Source of the DNA: Xenorhabdus anantnagensis
GTDB taxonomy: Bacteria > Pseudomonadota > Gammaproteobacteria > Enterobacterales > Enterobacteriaceae
Reading direction: 5' to 3'
Assembly: GCF_028598555.1 (NCBI RefSeq)
Contig: NZ_JAQRFN010000002.1
Span: 1-64,000 of the forward strand
Length of the DNA: 64,000 nucleotides
Of the stretch, positions 52,180-60,490 are shown one piece after another. Numbering within the stretch: the first letter of the stretch is position 1; each line of letters begins with the position of its first letter. Position numbers and translations under genes: made by a program. The notes under the pieces were generated by a model. The model was not told where the DNA came from, did no database searches, and saw only the letters and a list, made by a program, of their open reading frames with translations.

Positions 52180-52416
52180 GTAAATCTCCTGTGAAAACAA
52201 GACAAGTATCCTAAAACCCGAAATTTTAATAATAACGGAAGTAAGAGTTTTAAATTCTTCCTGAGACCCTCTTGGAAATAAAACTCCAGAATAAAATAGC
52301 GTTAGTTATTGTCTATGTAAAAATAATTCCTATAACTTTTTAGAATACATATTAAACAAATTTAATTTATGTAATTAATTATTAATTTCTCAATGTAATT
52401 TTTTTGATAATAAAGA

Positions 52417-52448
52417 AACAACATTATTTATTATTAAATAATGTTGTT
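52417..52448. terminator. Perfect 14-bp stem-loop upstream of prtA
   Basis: AACAACATTATTTA (52417-52430) pairs perfectly with TAAATAATGTTGTT (52435-52448) over a TTAT loop. It is followed by TTTTATC on the plus strand and by TTCTTTATT on the minus strand. It probably stops leftward transcription from the remnant region before prtA. Confidence 0.7.
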
Positions 52449-52548
52449 TTTATCTACTGAAAATTGATCCTAAGAGAGAATTATCTCCCTGACTGATTTT
52501 TAAAAAAATAGATGATTTTTTATTCAACTTGAAATTTATTCCACATCT

Positions 52549-52737
52549 TTAGATACCATTACCATAAGAGCCCTCAAATAAAATCGGATCAGCGCTGAGT
52601 AATACGAGCTTTTCTTTCGCCGTTTCGACTTTGATAAAAGAGGCCGGAACACCTGATGCATTCTGTTTATCCCGCGAGTGGGAGTGGCGTTGACGATGGT
52701 GATAAAACTGAGTCATGGAGCCCCGATCTTTTGGCAA
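52549..52737 (-). pseudogene. Unrecognised short coding remnant
   Basis: A 62-codon frame (MPKDRGSMTQFYHH... ending FEGSYGNGI) follows, in another frame, a 38-codon stretch starting MINGLKVRIREPNGWTF that ends at a TGA at about 52715-52717. The pair looks like a single decayed gene, richer in GC than its surroundings. I do not recognise the family; fragments of phage or transposon genes look like this. Confidence 0.3.
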
Positions 52738-53022
52738 AATTGTCGGATAGTGGGGGCGGGGATTTTTACGCTGCTCAAAAATGTCCAGCCATTTGGTTCA
52801 CGTATCCGGACTTTCAGTCCGTTAATCATTAACCCGCCTTGTATCTTGAAATTCAATTACTATAAACATGATTAGATTTGGCACAGTGTATGCCGCTACT
52901 TTAGTAGGTGGCTGTTTAGTTATAAGTATTAATCATCATAGCAAACTAGCATCTTGAAGTAGAACTAGTATAAATGGTAATAAGGTGACGATTTACAATA
53001 TAATTGTTGAAACTTTAGAATT

Positions 53023-53060
53023 AGCACCGAGATAATTATAATATTCTTCGGTGCTGTTTT
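53023..53060. repeat. Hairpin downstream of paralogue 1 (duplicated element)
   Basis: AGCACCGA (53023-53030) pairs with TCGGTGCT (53048-53055), followed by GTTTTTC. A matching hairpin stands downstream of the second paralogue at 54132-54161, so the 3' flank was duplicated together with the gene. Confidence 0.75.
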
Positions 53061-53119
53061 TCTTGGGATAAAAATATAACTCACTATATTAATATTTTTT
53101 CCAATTATTTTTAAAACTA

Positions 53120-54058
53120 TTATTTTGGATCAGTAGCCCCTTTCGGTATCCCAAGTTTATCCAATTCAGCTAAAATTGCTGAAATTTGAGCTTCCCAGTC
53201 TGCTGGTTTTGAATTTTTACGTGAAGGAAATATTGATGATTGGCGTTTAAAGTCCACTGAGCTGACAGATTCTTTCCCTTGTATCAGATATTTTGCCATA
53301 AAAGCCAATAAATACTTTTTGCTTATTATGTCGTCTATTAGGTCAGGAATATGGGGTTCAAAAGCATAAATCATCAGTTTGTTATTTTTGTCAAACCCAT
53401 AAACTCTCAAATACAGAACATCATAGAGATTAACAACATCGACTTGAGAGTAACGCGCAACATACATTCTTCCCTTACGCCATGTATAAAACAGTTGCTT
53501 TTCCCGATCAATAACAAGGGGGGATATTTTACGAATTAAAGACAATACCCATAAATGAAGTAAAATCATGGTAATAGAAAACAGGAAGAAGCCACCATCT
53601 AGTAACAAACCTTTTCGAGCTCTTGATTTTCCGTAAAAACCACTGTCTATATAAAGAATATGAAAATATTGAGGAAAAGAAATACTCTCTGTATCAGCAA
53701 GATACTCATATATTTTATAATTATCTGGCAATTTAGGGTTTAGATAAAAATCTTCGCCATATTTATTTTTAATAATACTAACCATTTCCAAATGAAAATT
53801 CTCATTCGCTTTCCATGATGTTATGTAATCGTCAATAAAAAAACAAAGCCCTAATAAAAAACCGGCTAAAGAAGCCAGTAAAATTTTTTCACGGTAATTA
53901 CTCCTGCCGAACCGTATTTCACATTTTTTATCATTAATTAAATCAATAAAGCCTTCTGTTTTTATTTGCTCTTTATCCAGCATGCCAATTTCTTCATCCA
54001 AGAATGGATCACACACGGTTGACATTCGTTCTAATTTAATTCCGTTATCCTTAGCCAT
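53120..54058 (-). CDS. Two-TM protein of the DUF6708 type, paralogue 1 (possible immunity protein)
   Basis: A 312-aa protein with a cytoplasmic N-terminal part (STVCDPFL, GMLDKEQ), TM1 at about residues 59-75, a periplasmic loop with KYGEDFYLNPKLP, TM2 at about 151-175, and a soluble C-terminal domain containing VIDREKQLFYTWRKGRMYVARYSQ. This looks like the DUF6708 proteins found near type VI effectors; that family name is from memory. The start at MAKDNG is chosen by alignment with paralogue 2. Tandem with 54211-55167 and downstream of a pore-forming-type effector, so an immunity role is an inference. Confidence 0.65.
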   Translation of the reverse strand: MAKDNGIKLERMSTVCDPFLDEEIGMLDKEQIKTEGFIDLINDKKCEIRFGRSNYREKILLASLAGFLLGLCFFIDDYITSWKANENFHLEMVSIIKNKYGEDFYLNPKLPDNYKIYEYLADTESISFPQYFHILYIDSGFYGKSRARKGLLLDGGFFLFSITMILLHLWVLSLIRKISPLVIDREKQLFYTWRKGRMYVARYSQVDVVNLYDVLYLRVYGFDKNNKLMIYAFEPHIPDLIDDIISKKYLLAFMAKYLIQGKESVSSVDFKRQSSIFPSRKNSKPADWEAQISAILAELDKLGIPKGATDPK

Positions 54059-54131
54059 ATAAAATAATCCCATCTAGTTATTTAAAACAAATGATAATAA
54101 AGCAATCACTGATAATATAACTTTTTAAAAA

Positions 54132-54165
54132 AGCACCGGAATAATAATATTCTTCGGTGCTACTT
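54132..54165. repeat. Hairpin downstream of paralogue 2 (duplicated element)
   Basis: AGCACCG (54132-54138) pairs with CGGTGCT (54155-54161), followed by ACTTTTC. Counterpart of the hairpin at 53023; flanking sequences are also similar. Confidence 0.75.
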
Positions 54166-54210
54166 TTCTTGGAAGAAGAATATAATTTACTATATTAATT
54201 TTTCCAATAA

Positions 54211-55167
54211 TTATTTCGGATCAGTAGCTCCTTTCGGTGGCCCAAGTCTATCTAATTCAGCTAGAATTGCTGAAATCTGTTGTTCCCAATCGGCGGGTTT
54301 TGGCTCTTGACGCAAAACAAATAGCGATGAAAATAATGTTCTTTGACGTTGAAAATCAACTGAACTGACGGCTTCTTTTCCTTGAATTAAGTATTTCGCC
54401 ATAAAGATCAATAAATAAGCTTTACCTATCCTTGAACTATGGATATTAGGAATACTAGGTCTGAAAGTATGAATAAACAAATTATTATTTTCATCAAAGC
54501 CATAAGTTCTTAAAAGCAACATATTTTTATAATGTACAACCTCTAATTGTGTATAACGTGCAACATACATTTTCCTTTTTCCCCACGTGTAAAAAATGCG
54601 CTTTTCTCTATCAATAACAAATGGAGCTAATTTACGAGAGAAAAACAGCAAATACAAAAGAAAAGAATTCGCAGCAAGGAAAAGAAGAAAAAAACCTCCG
54701 TCCAGTAATAAATCACCTCGTACTGTGGATTTATCATAAAACCCACTATCCGTATAACGAATATGAAAATATTGCAATAAAGATATATTTTTGGAATTGC
54801 TAATATATTCATATTTCTTAAAATGCTCAGGCAGTTTAGGGTTTAAATAAAATTCATCCCCATATCTTTGCTTAGCAATAGTAACCATCCCAAGGTAAAA
54901 TTTCTCATTTCCTTTCCAATCCTTAACATAATCATTAATAAAAAAACAAAATCCTAATAAAAACCCTATAAGAGCAGGAACAATAATATTTATCCGATGA
55001 CTATTAATCTCATTAATTATCACGCAATTTTCATCATTAATTAATTCAACAGCTCCTTCATTTTCTAATCGCTCCTTATCTAATATTCCAATATCTTCCT
55101 TCAAAAGAGGATCACACACTGTTGATAGTTGGCTTACTCTTATTTCATTAGCTTTTTTATCGATCAT
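54211..55167 (-). CDS. Two-TM protein of the DUF6708 type, paralogue 2 (possible immunity protein)
   Basis: A 318-aa paralogue of the preceding product with the same layout: STVCDPLLKEDIGILDKE, TM1 near 66-83, NPKLPEHFKKYEYI, TM2 near 158-180, VIDREKRIFYTWGKRKMYVARYTQ, and an identical C-terminus PKGATDPK. By eye about half to two thirds of residues match paralogue 1, so the duplication is not recent. It ends 153 bp before paralogue 1 and begins 62 bp after the effector's last frame. Confidence 0.65.
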   Translation of the reverse strand: MIDKKANEIRVSQLSTVCDPLLKEDIGILDKERLENEGAVELINDENCVIINEINSHRINIIVPALIGFLLGFCFFINDYVKDWKGNEKFYLGMVTIAKQRYGDEFYLNPKLPEHFKKYEYISNSKNISLLQYFHIRYTDSGFYDKSTVRGDLLLDGGFFLLFLAANSFLLYLLFFSRKLAPFVIDREKRIFYTWGKRKMYVARYTQLEVVHYKNMLLLRTYGFDENNNLFIHTFRPSIPNIHSSRIGKAYLLIFMAKYLIQGKEAVSSVDFQRQRTLFSSLFVLRQEPKPADWEQQISAILAELDRLGPPKGATDPK

Positions 55168-55228
55168 TTCTTAAACTCTTTTATTATTAATAGTTCTAAA
55201 ATTACCATTTTGGTATCTAGATTACAAT

Positions 55229-56461
55229 TTAGAATGATTTTTCATCATTATATCCATAAATTGCATTTTCCCATATTGGTTCTTCTCCCCATTTATAACG
55301 TAAAGGAGAAATAGTATCTTCAGTAGGCATATAGTACCAAGAAAGATTTAAATACTTAACATGGTCTTCTTCAATTTCTAATGACAAAGTAAGAGTACCA
55401 TTTTCATCAATTGGATTTTCACTGCCTGATTTTTTGTTTTTATCAAATATATTTGATAGTACATCTTCCATTAAACTTTCAAATCTTTCTTTAGCCTTCT
55501 TATAACCCATCAACGTAAAATAATAACCAGGGTGGTTCTTTCCTTCTTCACCATAAGAAGATTTCGAAATATTATAAACCAACTCTGATTCTCCCAATCT
55601 AAAATTAGGTAATAGAAAACTATAAGTTATCTTTCCTTTTTTAGTTTTTTCTTTTTTTAAAACTGGTCTATTAAATAAATTTAAGAATTCTTGACGTTCA
55701 ACTAAAAATGCTTTTTTTGTGTCATTATCCATTTTGTTGGTCTTAGAAAACTGTTCAGCTATATCATTCGGCCTTCTGGTATCCCAAAAAGCATACTTAT
55801 TTCCCCTTCCCCAAAAGCAATTATTTAATAAATTTTCAAATTCATCTTTACTAAACAATAGTACCCCAAGATAGCCTATTGCCGCTAATGCAAGTGCTCC
55901 CCAAAATATAGGCCCCGCTGCAACTCCTGTACCTCCAGCCGCCGCGCCAGCTCCTGCTGTCGCTGTTATTGCTCCTCCAGTTGCTGCCGTTGATTGCCAA
56001 AATGCAGCAGTCATTATTAATGTGCCTGTACCGATAGCGGCGTGCGAATAACTTTCCATCTGATTACCTATAGAATACGCATGATAAGCGTCATAATATG
56101 AAAGCCCTCCACTCAAAAGCCCCGTTGCCACTACAGCTCTTTTTGCTATTATTTTCACATAATCGCTGTTTAACGTAAGATTGCGTGATGCAGTTCCCAG
56201 CAAAACTCCAATTGCAGGACGATTTATTTTCTGTGCCAGTAATTCCGCTATTGCTGCTGCCTTTCCTAAATGCTCAGAAAAACTTCTTGCTGCAATCATT
56301 CCACCAATAACTGTATTCAAATATGTAAGACGAATATAAAGAGTTTTTTTACTCGCTTTCAACGGGTCATTTTGGTCAAAATTAGATTGTGACGTTAATG
56401 AGTAAAATGTATACATTTTCATGTATAAATCTAACCCACTCAAACCACAATCAAACCACAA
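55229..56461 (-). pseudogene. VasX/BTH_I2691-like type VI effector, C-terminal part (third frame)
   Basis: A 410-codon open frame with no normal start (it opens at a TTG). Residues about 130-210 are long hydrophobic Ala/Gly-rich segments typical of the colicin-like membrane region of VasX-type effectors; the C-terminus is soluble and acidic. At 56441-56462 an 11-bp tandem duplication separates it from the preceding frame; removing one unit gives a continuous FFDCGLSGLDLYMK reading. It is most likely the 3' part of a broken gene. Family assignment is by resemblance only. Confidence 0.6.
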
Positions 56462-56796
56462 TCAAAAAATATACTAGTTTGTTGTTGTAAATGTCGCATA
56501 GCCACAACATTGAATTTTGGTTTATTAAATTTAATTGTAGGTATTTTTACGTATAATCTATAAGTATAACTGTCAATTTTTTTGAACCAATTGAATACTT
56601 TCTTCCCACCCCATTTTTTCATCTCCGCATTAACTTTAGACATACCCCCTTTAACTTTACCTGGAATTCCTTGGTTGCTATATTTTTCTAGTTTTTTTAA
56701 TAATTTATTCCATTCATTTTCATTTAATACAACCTGATTTCCTTTCTGTATTTCAACACCTAAAAAAGACAAACACTTAATACAGGCATCGCACAC
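56440..56796 (-). pseudogene. VasX/BTH_I2691-like type VI effector, middle part (second frame)
   Basis: A 118-codon frame opening at a GTG with no ribosome site, overlapping the end of the upstream frame by 20 nt. It is Lys-rich with CDACIKCLSFLGVEIQKG near its start. It ends at a TGA created by the 11-bp duplication. It is best read as the middle of a single gene together with its neighbours. Confidence 0.55.
56441..56462. repeat. 11-bp tandem duplication that causes a frameshift
   Basis: CAAACCACAAT occurs twice in a row. Since 11 is not a multiple of 3, the second copy shifts the effector reading frame; deleting either copy fuses the frames of 56440-56796 and 55229-56461 with no stop. Confidence 0.95.
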
Positions 56797-57331
56797 TATC
56801 CATCTGACGCATTACCAGATCGACATCCATTTTATAAGTATCTTCTGTAGTTAAATCACCAAGATTGATAGGAGGCGCGTTTGGATCTTGTAGGTCTTGT
56901 AAATGTTCATGATAACGCTCAAATTGTTCTCCAACTTCTTTAAATTCTTCTATTAGAGTCTCTAAATGCGCTTCTGTGGCATCAATAGCATATAAAGATT
57001 TTTCATCATCCAGATCAACAAACTGCATTGCATTTCTGCGAAAAGATTCATCTTTATCTATCTTGTCTAATATTCGTTCAGAAAAAGGAACTTCACTATA
57101 AACAATACTAATTTTGGATACGCCTTTATTGAGAGCCAGAAAAGGATAGCCTAATCCCACTGAATCATTAGCAGGTTGTATTTTTTCCCAAGATGCATTA
57201 TCTACTTTTCTTTCATATTGGGTATATTTTACAATTAACCCTCTTATACCGTCCTGCGCCGTCTGGCTATCGAAATAACCGCTTAATATATATGCTGCCG
57301 GGTGCATATCAAAACAAAAAATAGCGCACAT
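56777..57331 (-). pseudogene. VasX/BTH_I2691-like type VI effector, N-terminal part (first frame)
   Basis: A 184-codon frame starting MCAIFCFDMHPAAYILSGYF after an AAGGAAC ribosome site. YFDSQTAQDGIRGLI, ISIVYSEVPFSERILD and the acidic helical region to residue 150 resemble the N-terminal half of BTH_I2691/VasX effectors, but the usual Cys-rich opening of that family is missing, so the 5' end may also be lost. It ends with a TAA after a +1 type frameshift relative to the next frame, within 56777-56806. The gene reads away from rlmM. Confidence 0.55.
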
Positions 57332-57618
57332 ATTGTTCCTTTATTCCCCCTTTATTCATCGCAAGAACATTAGAACCTCTTAATATTATTATTTAAAATT
57401 AAAAGAGCATTGGCTTTGGGTAGGTGTGGTTCCGCGGACGGTTACATATAATCGAATAATGCAATAAAAAAGAAATTGCTCCCCAAAAACATAGCCAACT
57501 ATGTGGTCAGGATTATGTAGCAGGATAAGAATGACTGGAGTAACTGGGGTTTGATGGTACTGCCGAAGGTTATTAGATGCTGCCAACAAGGGCAGCACAT
57601 TAAAAAATGACGGAACGA
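57332..57618. other. Spacer at the island boundary with hairpin-rich unknown sequence
   Basis: 287 bp between the effector and rlmM. From about 57395 to 57605 it is richer in GC and has small palindromes (ACATAG/CTATGT near 57487; GCTGCC/GGCAGC near 57580-57598), unlike the AT-rich flanks. It may be a second type of intergenic repeat or the end of a lost mobile element. I cannot assign it. Confidence 0.4.
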
Positions 57619-58716
57619 TCAAAAATCCCGTTGGGCTGCATACACAGACCAGATACGGCGAATGTGTACTGTGATCTCTTCACGATCGTGATACAGGTGT
57701 TTCGCCTGGAGCTGCGCATTTACGCCGTTCTCTTTCAATTGCAACTCTATTTTCTGCAAAATATGAGCCACTTCCTCATAGCGCTTTTTCATCGGCAATT
57801 TAAGATTGAAGATCGCCTCACGACACCAGCTTTTTATTAGCCAATCCGTCATAAGCTGTGCAACTTTTGCGGGTTTCTCAACCATGTCACACACCAGCCA
57901 GTAAATATTTTTCACTGGCGGTTCAAATTTAAAACCATCCACACGATAATGCTTCACCTGCCCCGTATCCATCAGGCTATCAGCCATCGGGCCATTATCT
58001 ACCGCATGAACAATCATACTGCGTTTCACAAACTGGTAAGTCCATCCTCCCGGACAAGCACCGAGATCCACTGCGTGAAGGCCACTATCCAAACGCTCTT
58101 CCCATTCGTCATGAGGAATAAATACATGGAAGGCTTCTTCCAGTTTCAGTGTTGAACGGCTTGGCGCATCTGAAGGGAATTTCAGGCGAGGGATCCCCAT
58201 ATAGAAACGGGAATTGTTGTTGCTGTAGGAATACCCGACATAGCAGCAACCTGAAGCAATGAAAAAGACATGAATCACAGGGCGACTGAAATTTTCCTTT
58301 GCCAGCAAAAGTTTCTCCTGACGCATCGCATTACGCAGCGGAACCGTAAACTTACGGCAGAATTTCATCAACTCTTTGCTTTCATTAGTATCCGGCACTT
58401 CTACACGCAGCTCACCCGCCCTCTCAATGACACCGAACAACATGCCAATAATCGGTGTAATGCGATCTTCCGGCGGTAAATCTTTCAACAGCTCACCAAC
58501 AACCAACATTTGACGAGCAAAAATCATCTCACTAAATGGAATTTCCCGAATCAGACGATCCGCATCATCAGGTTGATAACATTCAAACAGCACATAACCA
58601 CTGTTCTCTTTCACGCGGGCGAAACCGTAAATTTCTTTTTTACCCGCTTTATCGGTAATTTCTGCCGCACACTCTTTTTCAAAACCCGGACGGCAATATA
58701 AAGCAACTTTATTCAT
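57619..58716 (-). CDS. rlmM: 23S rRNA 2'-O-ribose C2498 methyltransferase RlmM
   Basis: SAM-dependent methyltransferase (365 aa) acting on C2498 of 23S rRNA. It has an N-terminal THUMP-like domain and a C-terminal Rossmann domain with [12 protein letters not shown] near residue 222 and the catalytic K-D-K-E-type residues after it. It ends the ygdD-rlmM unit, overlapping ygdD by 8 nt. Confidence 0.96.
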   Translation of the reverse strand: MNKVALYCRPGFEKECAAEITDKAGKKEIYGFARVKENSGYVLFECYQPDDADRLIREIPFSEMIFARQMLVVGELLKDLPPEDRITPIIGMLFGVIERAGELRVEVPDTNESKELMKFCRKFTVPLRNAMRQEKLLLAKENFSRPVIHVFFIASGCCYVGYSYSNNNSRFYMGIPRLKFPSDAPSRSTLKLEEAFHVFIPHDEWEERLDSGLHAVDLGACPGGWTYQFVKRSMIVHAVDNGPMADSLMDTGQVKHYRVDGFKFEPPVKNIYWLVCDMVEKPAKVAQLMTDWLIKSWCREAIFNLKLPMKKRYEEVAHILQKIELQLKENGVNAQLQAKHLYHDREEITVHIRRIWSVYAAQRDF

Positions 58717-59107
58717 GGCTAGGCGCCAATTTCCTTAGACGCAGAGCGCCAATTAATACACATAACCAACCAATGAGAAAACTGAACCCACCGATTGGTG
58801 TCAAATAAACCAGAAATTTTAACGGAAAAAAGGCCAGACAATAAAGACTGCCACTAAACAGCACAATTCCCGCCGCGAAAAAAATCCCACTCCAGCCAAA
58901 CGATGCTACAGGCTGACGCATCAATAAAGCTGCCAGAGCCATCATGGCGAGTGTATGCAGCCCTTGATATTGCAGGCCGGTATGAATCCATTCCATCTGA
59001 CGTGGTGTCAGGATAGGTGCCAACATATGTGCCCCCATCGCTCCTAATGCCACGTAGAAAAAACCACTGATCCCAACAAAAATAAGCATAATTCGACTGC
59101 TCATCAC
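58709..59107 (-). CDS. ygdD: DUF423 family inner-membrane protein YgdD
   Basis: A 132-aa membrane protein with four predicted TM helices and conserved GAMGAHML and [13 protein letters not shown] segments. Function is unknown. It lies between gcvA and rlmM, the order also seen in E. coli, and overlaps rlmM by 8 nt. Confidence 0.93.
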   Translation of the reverse strand: MMSSRIMLIFVGISGFFYVALGAMGAHMLAPILTPRQMEWIHTGLQYQGLHTLAMMALAALLMRQPVASFGWSGIFFAAGIVLFSGSLYCLAFFPLKFLVYLTPIGGFSFLIGWLCVLIGALRLRKLAPSHE

Positions 59108-59159
59108 ACAGCTCCTGTTTAGCAGCTATTGGGTATAGCTGGTTATTAATTGTGTCAGA

Positions 59160-60083
59160 TTAAGTGTGTTGGGTGATAAATCCTAACCTTTCTTGCTCAG
59201 TCGCTGCTTGAGTCAGTATCCATTTCCGGAAAGCGGCGATCTTGCCCAATTCTGCCTGATTATCGTGACAAACCAAATAAAATGCATTCTTACTGACCAA
59301 AACATCATTGAACGGGCAGACAAGACGCCCTGCATCAATTTCATTCTGTGCCATGACATTGTTAGCCAGCGCAACCCCTTGGCCATGCACTGCCGCCTGA
59401 ATCACCATCGAACTATGACTGAATATTGGCCCCTGCTGAACATTGATCTGCTGCTGCATATCAAGCTGGCGGATATAGGCTTGCCAATCCCGCCGGGATG
59501 AATCGTGCAGCAAAGTATGTTTGGCGAGATCTGAAGGTGTTTTCAATGGACGATCTCCCGTCAGCAACGAAGGAGAACAGACGGGCAACAGATATTCCGG
59601 ATAAAGACGGTCAGTTCTCATTCCCGGCCAGCTTCCCCTGCCATAAAAAATCGCGACATCGACATCATCAGCCAGTTTATCTTCTTCCCGATCCACCGCC
59701 TGAATTCGGACATCGATCCCCGGAAAACTCTGATTAAAACCAGAAAGCCTAGGCACTAACCACTGAATAGCAAAACTGGGGGATAAACTGACTGTTAACG
59801 CCCCCTTGGCACTGCGGGCCTGAAGTTTGCGGGTGGCATCATTAATGGCAGTGAAAATTTCCTTGATATCGAGATAATAACTTTGTCCATCTTCCGTCAA
59901 CAATAGTGAACGATTACGACGACGAAAAAGCTTTAATCCCAGAAAATCTTCCAGACTTTTCATTTGATGACTAACCGCAGCCTGAGTCACAAATAATTCT
60001 TCTGCCGCTTTAGTAAAACTTAAATGACGGGCCGCAGCATCAAAAACGCGTAACGCATTGAGTGGAGGTAAACGTTTAGACAT
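59160..60083 (-). CDS. gcvA: Glycine cleavage system transcriptional regulator GcvA
   Basis: LysR-type regulator (307 aa) that activates gcvTHP and gcvB when glycine is plentiful and represses with GcvR when it is not. The N-terminal winged HTH is in AARHLSFTKAAEELFVTQAAVSHQMKSLE; the effector domain follows. It is divergent from the sRNA gene gcvB, 123 bp away, as in E. coli. Confidence 0.95.
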   Translation of the reverse strand: MSKRLPPLNALRVFDAAARHLSFTKAAEELFVTQAAVSHQMKSLEDFLGLKLFRRRNRSLLLTEDGQSYYLDIKEIFTAINDATRKLQARSAKGALTVSLSPSFAIQWLVPRLSGFNQSFPGIDVRIQAVDREEDKLADDVDVAIFYGRGSWPGMRTDRLYPEYLLPVCSPSLLTGDRPLKTPSDLAKHTLLHDSSRRDWQAYIRQLDMQQQINVQQGPIFSHSSMVIQAAVHGQGVALANNVMAQNEIDAGRLVCPFNDVLVSKNAFYLVCHDNQAELGKIAAFRKWILTQAATEQERLGFITQHT

Positions 60084-60171
60084 GTTCGTTTCTTATATGA
60101 TAGTGACGATACCGGTAACTCTTTTCATTTAGGTATTAGTTTTTATAATCCGAATCATTATAATTTGTCCA

Positions 60172-60200
60172 TTGATGATATACCAGCAAATCCCTATAGT
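60172..60200 (+). promoter_or_regulatory. gcvB promoter
   Basis: TTGATG (60172-60177) and TATAGT (60195-60200) are separated by 17 bp, and the conserved RNA starts 7 nt downstream at 60207. GcvA is expected to bind the 60084-60170 interval shared with its own gene. Confidence 0.8.
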
Positions 60201-60206
60201 GTGCGC

Positions 60207-60405
60207 ACTTCCTAAGCCGGAACGAAAAGTCTCTTTGTAGCAATACATTGACGCTTTTGGCTTTGTGGTTGTGATGTTGTGTTTGCAAGTTGTCTGGGAA
60301 ACCAGATTTTGTAGCGTAAGCTACTGTTTTTTTCACTTCCTGTACATTTACCCTGTCTGTCCATAGTGATTTTTTTTAATGCACCGCAATTGCGGTGCTT
60401 TTTTT
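60207..60405 (+). ncRNA. gcvB: Small regulatory RNA GcvB
   Basis: Hfq-dependent sRNA of about 199 nt that represses many amino-acid and peptide transporter mRNAs. It opens ACTTCCTAAGCCGGAACGAA, carries the G/U-rich R1 seed (TTTGTGGTTGTGATGTTGTG, 60262-60281), then the highly conserved CACTTCCTGTACATTTACCC block and TGTCTGTCCATAGTGAT, and ends with the terminator GCACCGCAATTGCGGTGC plus a T-run. Nearly the same as E. coli GcvB except in the first and third stem-loops. Divergent from gcvA. Confidence 0.97.
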
Positions 60406-60490
60406 CTCGACTTTCTCCTGTAGAATTCCTCTGCTCTTGTCTAAAGAAAAACTTATTCTTTATTACACAACGATTAAATTAGCACCGTTT

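Larger units (their letters stand above)
52180..53119. other. Long AT-rich region upstream of prtA
   Basis: This 940-bp stretch has the prtA leader and promoter near 52200-52400 (no consensus elements stand out), a perfect hairpin at 52417-52448, a degraded coding remnant at 52549-52870 and further non-coding sequence. Base composition is lower in GC than the core blocks. Confidence 0.5.

Noticed and set aside
52868-52957. 29-codon plus-strand peptide MIRFGTVYAATLVGGCLVIS..., lipoprotein-like
   Set aside because: There is no ribosome site and the frame is too short to support; LVGGC may be chance.
57389-57622. 77-codon minus-strand frame upstream of the effector region
   Set aside because: It runs through the hairpin-rich spacer into the rlmM stop; the sequence has no recognisable family and the segment is listed as unassigned DNA instead.
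59116-59150. Possible fifth copy of the palindromic repeat (ATTGGGTATAGC)
   Set aside because: Only about 12 bp match one end; the rest of the element is absent.
60395-60490. 32-residue extension of CsdA
   Set aside because: It runs through the gcvB terminator T-run; the family start is MKAFDSEKF at 60491.
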